Source: Verrucomicrobiota bacterium (lineage in GTDB: Bacteria > Verrucomicrobiota > Verrucomicrobiia > Verrucomicrobiales > DEV007). From it: a stretch of DNA of 49,594 nt. Below are positions 9,641 to 17,952 of the stretch, piece after piece (the stretch's first letter is position 1; each line of letters opens with the position of its first letter). Location of the stretch: assembly GCA_020630975.1 (NCBI GenBank), contig JAHDID010000044.1:1-49594 (forward strand), in the 5' to 3' direction. Made by a program: the position numbers and the translations under genes. The notes below the pieces were generated by a model that worked only from the letters and a program-made list of their open reading frames with translations, had not been told where the DNA came from and ran no database searches.

Positions 9641-9993
9641 ATGAGTCTTCAACCGCCAGCGGAGCTACAGGGTGAGCCGGAAAATAAGGCAATGTTTAAA
9701 ATGCTCATCGCGGCATGGCAAAACGATGCTACTCGAGTCGTCACTTATCGTATGCCTGATGCAGGGCTACTCCAAAGTATGGCGGTGGGCTGCGCACAGC
9801 GCATCGCAATACTAATGTGCCGTGCCTGCTTACAGGAGGTGGTTTTCAAGGGCTCACCCATGGGCAGCACCGCACCGCCACAAAGGAGAACACGCCGTTG
9901 GCTAATCTGTGGACGATAGTGCTACAGGATGCAGGCGTCGAGATTGATCGATTTACCGATGCGAACGGGACTGCGGGATCGATTGGGGGCTGA
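9641..9993 (+). pseudogene. Remnant of a DUF1552 gene (internal deletion and frameshift)
   Basis: The reading frame from 9641 encodes KMLIAAWQNDATRVVTYRMP, which aligns with KLIVAAFQTDSTRVITYRQP of the intact DUF1552 protein at 5663-6955. The similarity then stops and resumes in another frame from about 9790: LRTAHRNTNVPCLLTGGGF matches LRTGHGLKGCPSLYTGGAG, and TPLANLWTIVLQDAGVEIDR matches TPLANYWLTLAQQSGVPLDQ. It ends at a TGA at 9991-9993 with a DUF1552-like C-terminus. The whole N-terminal half and roughly 70 residues in the middle are missing. No DUF1592 partner is present beside it. This is best read as a dead paralogue; bases 9519-9640 between it and the DUF1592 gene show no other gene. 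Confidence 0.8.
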
Positions 9994-10059
9994 TCGATTC
10001 TTTCGGTGGCTGAGGTCCACTTGCCACCGGTGATTTATGCGACTATGCGCTGAGCGCGC

Positions 10060-11016
10060 TTAGGCAGCGGCGGCTTCTTCGGTATCGTTGAGTGCGTCGG
10101 CCACCTTTTCGAGTGTCTCTACGTCGAATGCCTTGGCGATAGTGGCTTTTCGATCGATGCGGCGCATTAGGCCTGTCAGGACCCCGCCTGGACCGAGCTC
10201 TAGGAAATTGGATTGGCCGTCGGCGATGAATTTGGAGACACTCTCGTTCCAGCGGACAGAGCCGCTTACCTGTCCAGCTAGTGTGGCGCGGATCTCGTTT
10301 GGAGTGCTCACGTAGTCAGCGTGTACATTGCAGATCACTGGCACCTGAGGGGTGAGGATCTCGGTGGTGGCTAGTTCTGGAGACAGCTTGTCTTGGGCGG
10401 GGACCATCTGGCGCGAGTGGTAGGCACCAGCTACTTCCAGCTCTTTGGCGATGCGTATACCGTATTCCTCAGCCTTCTCGATGGCTTGGGAGACGCCTTC
10501 TTTGCTACCAGAGACGACGACTTGTCCTGGTGCATTGTAGTTGGCCACGTCGATATTGCAGAGCGTGGCTAGCTCGGAGACTTTGTCATCGTCGCCACCG
10601 ATCATGGCGGCCATGGTGCCTTCGGTGGCATCAGTGGCTTCTTCCATGAAGTTGCCGCGCTTGGCGACTAGGCGGAGGCCAGTTTCGAAATCGAATGTGC
10701 CAGCGGCAGCGTGGGCAGTGAACTCGCCGAGTGAAAGTCCTGCAGCACCGACTACCTCGATGTCTGGGACTAGTTCGCGGAGCACTGCGAGACACATGAG
10801 GCCATGCACATAGAGAGCAGGCTGGCAGCGGGATGTGCGAGTCAGCTCGCTCATCGGGCCTTTAAACATCACTTCGCTCAAAGAGAAGCCGAGGATTTCA
10901 TCGGCTTGTTCCATTAGCTTGGCTGCTACTGGGTATTTTTCGACCAGATCTTGGCCCATACCTACGGTCTGGGCTCCTTGGCCTGCGAAGAGAAGTGTCA
11001 CTGTGTTTTGTGCCAT
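10060..11016 (-). CDS. fabD: Malonyl-CoA:ACP transacylase
   Basis: The 318-residue protein transfers the malonyl group from CoA to acyl carrier protein in cytosolic fatty acid synthesis. It carries the GQGAQ motif (12-16), the nucleophile elbow GLSLGE with catalytic Ser95, the CQPALYVH segment and the catalytic His near 200 (AGAYHSRQM). The late NFLELGPGGVLTGL segment is also typical. Length fits the FabD family. No other fab gene lies beside it. Shikimate kinase is 118 bases upstream on the same strand, so co-transcription is possible but not clear. The C-terminus ends in a short alanine-rich tail. Confidence 0.96.
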   Translation of the reverse strand: MAQNTVTLLFAGQGAQTVGMGQDLVEKYPVAAKLMEQADEILGFSLSEVMFKGPMSELTRTSRCQPALYVHGLMCLAVLRELVPDIEVVGAAGLSLGEFTAHAAAGTFDFETGLRLVAKRGNFMEEATDATEGTMAAMIGGDDDKVSELATLCNIDVANYNAPGQVVVSGSKEGVSQAIEKAEEYGIRIAKELEVAGAYHSRQMVPAQDKLSPELATTEILTPQVPVICNVHADYVSTPNEIRATLAGQVSGSVRWNESVSKFIADGQSNFLELGPGGVLTGLMRRIDRKATIAKAFDVETLEKVADALNDTEEAAAA

Positions 11017-11134
11017 AGCTTGTATTTGCGTGGTTTAGCGGGAAAGCAGGGGAATACAGCGCTTTTGGGGGCGCGGTGCAACGTTTTTTATGCCACAACC
11101 GTAAGATTGGGGTTCTGCTAATCCTGGGGTGTTA

Positions 11135-11692
11135 TCATCCTAGCTGGCCATCGCTCTGCCAAAATCGGGCTGTCTCGGTGATGCCGTAGATGGTTTCTTC
11201 GAGGGAGAGCTCGTCTGTCCAGATCTTGAAGTCGGCGCAGCTAGCGTACAGGTCCTCACGGGTGGCTAGTAGATCTCTTATGGTTTTCTTTGGATCTTTT
11301 GTCTCGAGTAGTGGGCGGTCGTGGTTGCGGTGGACTCGTTCGTAGATCACATCGGGAGAGGCGCGCAGCCAGATGACTTGGCCGCCAGCGGCGAGGATGG
11401 CATGATTGGCCTCGGTGACGACGATGCCGCCTCCTGTGGACAGTACGCAGGGCTCCTGGCTATGGCAGCACTCGGTCAGCACGGTGGTCTCGAGTGCGCG
11501 AAAGTAAGCCTCGCCCTCGGTAGCGAAGATATCTGAGATCGGTTTGCCAGCTTGTTGTTCGATGGCATCATCGGTGTCTACGAAGGTATAGCCGAGGCTG
11601 TCGGCGACTCGGCGACCGACAGTCGATTTACCAGTTCCCATGAATCCGATCAATATCAGATGATTGGCGGCTTTATTTGCGAGATCACTCAC
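11135..11692 (-). CDS. aroK: Shikimate kinase
   Basis: The enzyme phosphorylates shikimate with ATP in the chorismate pathway. Visible motifs are the P-loop GFMGTGKST, the shikimate-binding aspartate region FVDTDDAIEQ, the FRALE segment, the substrate glycines in STGGGIV and the lid arginine in RNHDRPLL. I place the start at GTG 11692, which gives 185 residues and about 10 residues before the first strand, matching the usual 170-190. The frame stays open to ATG 11737 and beyond, but that would overlap the divergent Sua5 gene. The start is therefore uncertain by about 45 bases; the identification is not. Confidence 0.93.
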   Translation of the reverse strand: MSDLANKAANHLILIGFMGTGKSTVGRRVADSLGYTFVDTDDAIEQQAGKPISDIFATEGEAYFRALETTVLTECCHSQEPCVLSTGGGIVVTEANHAILAAGGQVIWLRASPDVIYERVHRNHDRPLLETKDPKKTIRDLLATREDLYASCADFKIWTDELSLEETIYGITETARFWQSDGQLG

Positions 11693-11735
11693 GATGGTCG
11701 ACCATACGCCTAACAAACCCACTTTGACAAATATC

Positions 11736-12773
11736 ATGGTAACCGAACTGCTCCGAACCGACAATGAAGTCTCCACTCGAGAGGCTATCAACCGCGCTGT
11801 AGCCACCCTCCAGAGTGGTGAAGTGGTTGCTCTGCCTACCGAGACAGTCTATGGTCTAGGGGCCGATGCGATGGATCCGACAGCGGTAGAAAAGATCTTT
11901 GCAGCCAAAGAGCGCCCGCATTTTGATCCACTGATCGTGCATGTGCCGCATAAAAACGCCTATCTGGACATCTGTGAGGTGCCGGCAGAGATCAAACATA
12001 CCATCGTGCAGCTGGTGGAGACCTTTTGGCCAGGGCCGCTGACGATACTGCTGCCAAAGAAGGGGATCGTGCCTGATCTGGTGACGGCTGGGCTGCCAAC
12101 GGTGGGGGTGCGGATGTCGGATCACCCTGTGTTTAAAAAGGTAGTGAAGCAACTGGGGCACCCTATCGCAGCGCCGAGTGCGAATCGCTTCGGCGGGCTG
12201 AGCCCGACATCTGCAGATGCCGTGCTGGATCAGCTGGAGGGAGCGATACCGCTGATCATTGATGGCGGCGCCTGTGGGCGCGGACTGGAGTCGACTATCG
12301 TTCGAGTGCTACCACCAGAGGCTGGGCCCAAGCCAATTATCGAGATCGTACGCCCAGGTCCGATCACAGAAGACGATTTGAAAAAATGGGGCAAAGTGCG
12401 CTTTGCTAAAAGTAATGTGGATGTGGAGAGCAATGCACCGGAGGCCCCTGGGCAGTTGGCATCTCACTACGCGCCGAGGACGCCGTTGAGAGTGTTGTCC
12501 GACCCGAAAGATTTTTCCCCTGAGCCTGGGAAAAAGTATGGTCTACTCAGCTATCGCGGCCAGTCAAAGGATGGCTATGTCGACTTGCACGAGTGGGATG
12601 AGGTCCGCGTGCTCAGTCCGGGGTCGGGTCGGATAGCCGAGGCTGGGATCCGGTTTTTCAGCGCCATCCGCGAGATGGATCAGCTAGCTCTAGACGAGCT
12701 CGTCTCCGAGCCTCTGCCAGAGCGGGGAGTCGGTATCGCGATGATGGATAAGCTGCGCCGGGCTTCTGCGTAG
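11736..12773 (+). CDS. sua5: L-threonylcarbamoyladenylate synthase (Sua5/YwlC type)
   Basis: The protein makes threonylcarbamoyl-AMP from threonine, bicarbonate and ATP, the first step of t6A formation at tRNA position 37. The YrdC domain shows PTETVYGLGADA from residue 34, KERPHFDPLIVHV, WPGPLTILL, VGVRMSDHPV and SAPSANRFGGLSPT. A C-terminal Sua5 domain follows (PGQLASHYAPRTPL), making the long Sua5 form rather than the short TsaC form. ATG 11736 gives the usual leader length; ATG 11694 and TTG 11664 are in-frame alternatives that would abut or overlap aroK. The 3' end overlaps the convergent AbrB-like gene by 116 bases. Essential housekeeping role. Confidence 0.92.
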   Translation: MVTELLRTDNEVSTREAINRAVATLQSGEVVALPTETVYGLGADAMDPTAVEKIFAAKERPHFDPLIVHVPHKNAYLDICEVPAEIKHTIVQLVETFWPGPLTILLPKKGIVPDLVTAGLPTVGVRMSDHPVFKKVVKQLGHPIAAPSANRFGGLSPTSADAVLDQLEGAIPLIIDGGACGRGLESTIVRVLPPEAGPKPIIEIVRPGPITEDDLKKWGKVRFAKSNVDVESNAPEAPGQLASHYAPRTPLRVLSDPKDFSPEPGKKYGLLSYRGQSKDGYVDLHEWDEVRVLSPGSGRIAEAGIRFFSAIREMDQLALDELVSEPLPERGVGIAMMDKLRRASA

Positions 12774-12963
12774 GCGCAGCGAGGACTGCTTTGCCTTGGG
12801 CTGGAGTGAACTGGCTGGCTGAGACTGTCTTCAGCTCGATGGAGTCATTATCCTCATCGATCCAGAGTTCCAGTTGGCTGCCTTCGCTTAGCTTTAGGCG
12901 GTCTCTGACTTGTTCTGGGAGAATGAGACGCCCCGCATGATCGATAGATAGATAAACGCCCAT
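12658..12963 (-). CDS. AbrB/SpoVT/MazE-type DNA-binding protein
   Basis: The first 45 or so residues have the swapped-hairpin AbrB pattern: MGVYLSIDHAGRLILPEQVR, then DRLKLSEGSQLELWIDEDND and SIELKTV. Proteins of this kind are dimeric transcription factors or antitoxins. The C-terminal half (RYRLPALAEARRRARLELAD) is basic and overlaps the 3' end of the Sua5 gene on the opposite strand by 116 bases, so its sequence is constrained by two frames. No toxin gene (MazF or PIN) lies next to it, so a solo regulator is more likely than a toxin-antitoxin pair. A perfect 21-bp palindrome ends exactly at its start codon and is a likely autoregulatory operator. Confidence 0.78.
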   Translation of the reverse strand: MGVYLSIDHAGRLILPEQVRDRLKLSEGSQLELWIDEDNDSIELKTVSASQFTPAQGKAVLAAPTQKPGAAYPSSRYRLPALAEARRRARLELADPSRGWR

Positions 12964-12981
12964 GGTTATTTAATAACCATG
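12961..12981. promoter_or_regulatory. 21-bp perfect palindrome spanning the AbrB-like gene start codon
   Basis: The arms CATGGTTATT and AATAACCATG are exact reverse complements around a single central T. On the minus strand the last three bases of the palindrome are the ATG of the AbrB-like gene. AbrB-fold dimers commonly bind symmetric sites in their own promoters, so an autoregulatory operator is the natural reading; a start-codon-masking RNA hairpin is the alternative. Confidence 0.6.
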
Positions 12982-12995
12982 ATGTTGCCTACTAT

Positions 12996-13022
12996 CAACT
13001 ACTGTCTGCCCGGCAGTAGTTG
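12996..13022. terminator. Hairpin between metG and the AbrB-like gene
   Basis: Arms CAACTACTG and CAGTAGTTG (9 bp, perfect) flank a 9-base loop, with an internal CTGCC/GGCAG pairing as an alternative fold. It lies 21 bases past the metG stop on the minus strand. It has no T-run, so it may be a factor-dependent end of metG or a second operator for the AbrB-like gene. Confidence 0.4.
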
Positions 13023-13043
13023 GTCGAATAGCCCCGGTATCTT

Positions 13044-15083
13044 TTAGCTCACCCGCTGGCCGGGCACGGCACCGGAGTCAGGACTGAGCAGATAGATCTC
13101 GTCTTTGCCTGGGCCGGCGGCGATGACCATGCCTTCGCTGACGCCGAATTTCATCTTTCTCGGAGCGAGATTGGCGACCATGACGACTAGCTTGCCCTCT
13201 AGATCCTCTGGCTTGTAGGCGGCTTTGATTCCGGCGAAGACATTGCGGGTCTCATCGCCTCCTAGAGAGAGAGTTAGCTGGACGAGCTTGTTGGCTTTGG
13301 GAACCTCGTTGGCCTCCACTACGCGAGCGACGCGGAGGTCGAGTTTGGCGAAATCGTCGAAAGAGATCTCTGGCTGAATCGGCTCGGCATCGAGAGCATC
13401 GCTGCTGTCATCCCAGCTGCCTGCAGCGGCATTGAGCTTGGCCTCTGCTGCTGCGGCTTCTTTGCCAGCCTCGATCATGGCTTCGATCTTGGCGGGATCG
13501 ACTCGCTGCACGAGGTGCTTGAATTTGTTAAGCGTCTTGCCTGTTACAGGTGTCTTGGCCTGATCCCAGCTGGTGAGAGGCTCGTCAAAGAGGGTGCTGA
13601 CTTTCTCGGTGATACCGGGGATGACTGGGCCGAGGTAGATGGCTAGTTGGCGGAAGAGATTGAGCGCTACAGTGCAGACATCTTGCAGCTCTTGAGCTTT
13701 GGTCTCGTCTTTCTTCAGTTCCCATGGGGCATTCTCCTCCACATAGGGATTGGCCAGGTCGGCGAGTTCGATGATGGCGCGGGTGGCTTTGCTGAAGTCT
13801 CCTGCCTCGTAGTGGGCAGCGATGTCATCTCCTGCCTTGGCGAATTTTTCGAATAGTCCTCCATCGTCTGGGTAGGTGTCGGATAGGCCGGTCTTGGCCA
13901 CGAATTTGGCCGAGCGGCTGGCTATATTCACCACTTTGCCGACCAGTTCGCTATTCACGCGAGTGGCGAATTCCTCCAGATTCAGATCGATGTCTTCGAT
14001 CCTGGAGTTCAGCTTGGTCGCGTAGTAGTAGCGGAGGTAGGTCGGATCGAGGTGATCCAGGTAGCTGGTCGCGCGGACGAAGGTGCCCTTGGATTTGGAC
14101 ATCTTTTCTCCATCCACGGTCAGAAAGCCGTGGATACGCACTTTCGCCGGTAGCTGGAAGTCTCCAGCCTCGAGCATGGCTGGCCAGAGGATGGTGTGAA
14201 AGTAGGTGATGTCCTTGCCGATGAAGTGGTGGATCTCGCAGTCCTCATTGCGCCACCAGGCGTCGAGTTCTTCGCCGTTGGCTTTGCACCACTGGTGGGT
14301 GGTGGCGATGTAGCCGATCGGGGCATCGTACCAGACATACCAGTAGTTGCCTTCGAAGTCTGGGATCTCAAAGCCGAAGTAGGGGCCCGGACGCGATAAG
14401 TCTTTCTGCTTGAGAGGCTCGTGTAGGTAGGAGCCTTTCAGCTGGTTGACGGTCTGCTCAGGGAGCGTGTCGTCGTCGATCCAGTTGGCGATGGTGTCGC
14501 GAGCTTTCTCCACGTCGATGAATTTGTGTGGCGTCCTACGCAGCTCAGGTGTGGAGTTGGAAATTTGACTGATAGGATCGATCAGCTCGGTGGCCTCGTA
14601 GACGGCATCGCACTTTGAGCAATTGTCGCCTGGCTGGTCTTTGCTGCCACAGTTGGGGCAGGTGCCGCGGATGAAGCGATCGGCGAGGTAGACGCCCTTT
14701 TCTGTATCGAAAAACTGCTCCACATCCTCGGTGACGATCAGCCCAGCTTTGTTGAGCCCCTCCCAGATGTCTGCGCACAGTGCGCGGTTTTCATCGCTGT
14801 GGGTGCTGCCGTATTGGTCAAACTCGATGCCAAAGCCGGCAAAGTCGGCCTGATGCGCCTGGCTCATCTCGGTGATCACATCGATCTCGCTGCGCTTTTC
14901 GGCCTGCGCTCGGAGTGTGATGGCTGCACCATGGGTGTCATCTGCGCAGATGTAGATGCAGCGATTGCCGCGCATCTTTTGAAAGCGCACCCAGATATCG
15001 GTCTGGATGTACTCCACGAGGTGACCGATGTGGATATGCCCATTGGCGTAGGGGAGAGCGGATGTCACTAAAATCTGTCGCAT
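13044..15083 (-). CDS. metG: Methionyl-tRNA synthetase with C-terminal tRNA-binding domain
   Basis: This 679-residue cytosolic enzyme charges tRNA-Met. It shows the class I signature [11 protein letters not shown] (HIGH at 18-21), a zinc-binding insertion with Cys142, Cys145, Cys155 and Cys158, the methionine-pocket segment [10 protein letters not shown] and the KMSKS loop at 327-331. The anticodon-binding helical domain follows. The last 110 residues or so ([20 protein letters not shown] to the end) form an EMAP/Trbp111-type tRNA-binding and dimerisation domain. Length and order fit the E. coli-like long form. The ATG at 15083 sits directly before the core fold. Confidence 0.96.
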   Translation of the reverse strand: MRQILVTSALPYANGHIHIGHLVEYIQTDIWVRFQKMRGNRCIYICADDTHGAAITLRAQAEKRSEIDVITEMSQAHQADFAGFGIEFDQYGSTHSDENRALCADIWEGLNKAGLIVTEDVEQFFDTEKGVYLADRFIRGTCPNCGSKDQPGDNCSKCDAVYEATELIDPISQISNSTPELRRTPHKFIDVEKARDTIANWIDDDTLPEQTVNQLKGSYLHEPLKQKDLSRPGPYFGFEIPDFEGNYWYVWYDAPIGYIATTHQWCKANGEELDAWWRNEDCEIHHFIGKDITYFHTILWPAMLEAGDFQLPAKVRIHGFLTVDGEKMSKSKGTFVRATSYLDHLDPTYLRYYYATKLNSRIEDIDLNLEEFATRVNSELVGKVVNIASRSAKFVAKTGLSDTYPDDGGLFEKFAKAGDDIAAHYEAGDFSKATRAIIELADLANPYVEENAPWELKKDETKAQELQDVCTVALNLFRQLAIYLGPVIPGITEKVSTLFDEPLTSWDQAKTPVTGKTLNKFKHLVQRVDPAKIEAMIEAGKEAAAAEAKLNAAAGSWDDSSDALDAEPIQPEISFDDFAKLDLRVARVVEANEVPKANKLVQLTLSLGGDETRNVFAGIKAAYKPEDLEGKLVVMVANLAPRKMKFGVSEGMVIAAGPGKDEIYLLSPDSGAVPGQRVS

Positions 15084-15254
15084 TGGCTGGAAACGTAAAA
15101 CCGTAGTGCAGAGTTAGGCCTGAATACTTTTTTTTCAACAGCCACCTTATGAGGCTTGTATTTTCCCCCAAGATCGGCTTACATGATTTGACGCGAGAGA
15201 GAAGAGTACACCACCTATTGCGCCTATGAAGGCGTGACTCTGAATTCAAGCAGC

Positions 15255-17783
15255 ATGAGTAAATCCGATACCGATCGATCCCCCGGAGGTGCCGAGCCAG
15301 AGGACTCTGGAGCTAAGAGCGAGGGGTCTCGACCAGTTCGGCAGCCTGCGGGCTACGCCTATCAGGTGAAGCGATATAACGCCATGTCCATCGACCGCGA
15401 TGTACTCGGCGTCATCGCCAGCCGTTATTTGGCCATGCCTGAGCACCCCGGTGTGGTGACCTTGCGCGATTATCAGTTCGCGGAGAGTCCGTACCAGATC
15501 GTGTTCGACTACCATCGTGCGCAGCGCATGGATGCGATCAGTCTGCCAGTGGAGGAGAGCGAGGCATGGGCATTGATTTTGAGCCTAGCGGAAAGCATGG
15601 GCCATGCGCACAAGCATGGTGTGGTCCACTGCAGTATCCATCCGGGAAATCTGATCCTCGAAGATGCACCGAAGGAGGATGCAGATGCGGATAGCCAGCG
15701 GCAGAGGATCGTTTGTGTTGAGGGATTTTGTAACGGGCTAATCGGTGATTTTCACCATTTTGAGCTGAATGAGAGCTGCTACTTTGGGGCGCCAGAGCAG
15801 CTATCGTGTATGGGGGGGATCTATGGAGATGGTCGCGCTGAGCGATGGGATGTTTACAGCTTTGGTGTGGTGGCATTTTGGCTGCTCCATGGCAGATTAC
15901 CGCGTGGAGGAGCCTATCATCGCCAGTACCACGAACAGGTGCAGGCTGCCGAGGGGCGTCCTGTAGCGATCGATGCTGGGGCGCTAGCCAGTACCATGGC
16001 AGAGGAAAGGGAAGTCGAATGGGATCCCGCAATCGGGACTGGTAGGAATGAAAAAGCCTACCGTGAGCTGATCGAGTCTTGCCTGCAGCTAGATCCGCTG
16101 AAGCGCCCGATTGATATGCGCGAGGTGCATCAGATGTTCTGCGATCTGGTGAAGGAATTTCAAATCTTAGATACCGTCGACCGTGCGGCGGAGGCGATAC
16201 AGGATGCTGAGAGTCGCGTGACGACTGAGAAAAAGAGGCAGAAAGGCAAGCTGATCACAGCTAGAGCGTCGGCTACGATCTTGGCGGCTTCCTTCTTCGT
16301 GGCTTGTTATTTTCTATACGATTACTTCGAGAAGACTCGTGAGACGCGATCTAAGCTGGTCGAGCTAGATCAGGAGATCGCCAACCATAAAGCTCACATC
16401 AGTATCCTAGGTGAGCGTGTGCGGTCTACGGAGGGGGAGCTGGCAGAGTCTCGCAGAGCTGCGGATGAGTCGTTTTACACGATGACTCAGTCGGTAGCAG
16501 GGACGAAGGATGCGAAGGCTCTGAATAAGCGTTTGGAAAAGTCCAAGGCCTATTACCTCGATATCCTGAAAGAAGTTAGCGAGACCACCGGGGCAGATGA
16601 TGAGACTGGGCGTGCGCTACATAGTTTGGCTCATATCGAGCAGAGACTGGGGCAGCACGATATAGCCAAAGGGCATTTCCAAGATGCGACCAATGCGTTG
16701 GAGCGTGCGCTGGAAGACGATAAGTTTGCTGGAGATACTGAGGTGTATCAGGATGCACTGCTGCGCCTAGCTGATAGCTATGAGAGTATGGCTGATCTGT
16801 GTGCGATCCCCGATGGTGTCGAGGCTATTGCATCCCTGAAGCGAGCGGCAGATTATTTCAAAACCGTCCTCAAATCGGAGCCGGAGGATGTCGTGTCGGC
16901 CAGTCGCCTGTCGGGCATAGGGTTTCGTCTGGGGTTGGCTCTGGTGCAGCATGAGCGCTACGAGGATGCGCTGGACTCCTATACCGAGGCTGCTACACAG
17001 CTGGTCGGACTACGAGCGCAGGCACCCAGCACGGATAGCAATGAGTCGCTTCGCTACTGTAGGGAGATTGCTCAGCTACAGTATTACGCCGGACTGGCTT
17101 TGGAGAAGTTGGACCGAGGTCCAGAGGCGACTAGGTCCTATCTAGCGGCTATCGAGTCCGTAGAGGATCTAAAGGGGCACGATGTGGAGTCGCCGGCGCT
17201 GACATTGCTGTTGGCGAGGTGTTTCCTGCACATTGGCCACAATTTCGATGACCTAGAGGGAGTCGATGGAGGTGATCGAGGGCAGGTCTACAATGAAGCT
17301 CTCCGTCTGATCTCACCCTTGCAGGAAGAGATTCCAGGGAGTGTGGAGATAGCCGAGGTGCATAGCCGAGTACTGGCCGAGCTGGCGCTGATGGAAGCGC
17401 CTCGTATCCTAGGGAGCAAGGGCAGTTATCATCTCTCGAAAGAAAGTGTGCTGACACTGGTGACTGCTCTCGATGAGAATAAAGACCACCTCGAGGGGCA
17501 TTTGTTTTTGGCTGAGGCTCGACTGAAGCATTTACGCAATCTAGATGGCAAGGATACCGATGCTCGCTACGTGTCGCTGAAAGGCGTGGAAGTAGCTGCT
17601 CATGCGAGAAAGTTGTTCTTAGACTCTGCTGACGGGATGTGTGCACCTAAGCGTAAACGGATTCATTTGCAGTTGCGCGATATCTTCCTTGCCTATGGAG
17701 AGATATGCACCGAGCTGGGGCAGGAGGATGCGGCTTCTGATTGTGCTGAGTTTGCCTCTTTTACTCTGACATCCAATGAGTAA
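15255..17783 (+). CDS. Membrane-anchored protein pseudokinase with C-terminal TPR-like repeat domain
   Basis: I start at ATG 15255; an in-frame GTG at 15234 is the alternative. Residues 30-290 or so have a protein-kinase fold: a possible beta-3 lysine (YQVKRY, Lys39), HPGVVTLRDY, the catalytic-loop equivalent HCSIHPGN (125-132), GAPE (178-181) and the alpha-F segment RWDVYSFGVVAFWLLHGRLP (Asp199). The catalytic Asp of HRD is Ser127 and the loop Lys is His129. The DFG position appears to read EGF (156-158), and no glycine-rich loop is visible. A single membrane segment lies near 334-358. A coiled coil and about 420 residues of helical TPR-like repeats follow (IEQRLGQHDIAKGHFQDATN, LALVQHERYEDALDSYTEAA). 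Catalysis is unlikely; a scaffold or sensor across the inner membrane is inferred. It lies upstream of the coiled-coil and type I secretion genes. Confidence 0.8.
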   Translation: MSKSDTDRSPGGAEPEDSGAKSEGSRPVRQPAGYAYQVKRYNAMSIDRDVLGVIASRYLAMPEHPGVVTLRDYQFAESPYQIVFDYHRAQRMDAISLPVEESEAWALILSLAESMGHAHKHGVVHCSIHPGNLILEDAPKEDADADSQRQRIVCVEGFCNGLIGDFHHFELNESCYFGAPEQLSCMGGIYGDGRAERWDVYSFGVVAFWLLHGRLPRGGAYHRQYHEQVQAAEGRPVAIDAGALASTMAEEREVEWDPAIGTGRNEKAYRELIESCLQLDPLKRPIDMREVHQMFCDLVKEFQILDTVDRAAEAIQDAESRVTTEKKRQKGKLITARASATILAASFFVACYFLYDYFEKTRETRSKLVELDQEIANHKAHISILGERVRSTEGELAESRRAADESFYTMTQSVAGTKDAKALNKRLEKSKAYYLDILKEVSETTGADDETGRALHSLAHIEQRLGQHDIAKGHFQDATNALERALEDDKFAGDTEVYQDALLRLADSYESMADLCAIPDGVEAIASLKRAADYFKTVLKSEPEDVVSASRLSGIGFRLGLALVQHERYEDALDSYTEAATQLVGLRAQAPSTDSNESLRYCREIAQLQYYAGLALEKLDRGPEATRSYLAAIESVEDLKGHDVESPALTLLLARCFLHIGHNFDDLEGVDGGDRGQVYNEALRLISPLQEEIPGSVEIAEVHSRVLAELALMEAPRILGSKGSYHLSKESVLTLVTALDENKDHLEGHLFLAEARLKHLRNLDGKDTDARYVSLKGVEVAAHARKLFLDSADGMCAPKRKRIHLQLRDIFLAYGEICTELGQEDAASDCAEFASFTLTSNE

Positions 17784-17809
17784 ACGGCTTGGCATCTTGC
17801 TGAGATATT

Positions 17810-17838
17810 TTGACAAAGTTAGAGGATTAGATAGTCTA
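17810..17838 (+). promoter_or_regulatory. Possible sigma-70-type promoter before the coiled-coil gene
   Basis: TTGACA at 17810-17815 is followed 16 bases later by TAGTCT, a weak -10. It lies in the 169-base gap between the pseudokinase stop and the ATG at 17953. The -35 is perfect but the -10 is poor, so this is a suggestion only. Nothing else is visible in the gap. Confidence 0.25.
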
Positions 17839-17952
17839 AATATCTGAAGGTGTTTGTAAGATCGTAACTGATTCTCATGTATATCTCGATCTGAGGATCG
17901 TTGTACGGAGTGGGTTGTCAGTAATAGTCGATCGTAAATTAGTCGTTTCACC

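Noticed and set aside
12658-12963. Antitoxin of a MazEF-type toxin-antitoxin pair
   Set aside because: The AbrB fold fits, but no MazF, PIN or other small toxin gene is adjacent on either side.
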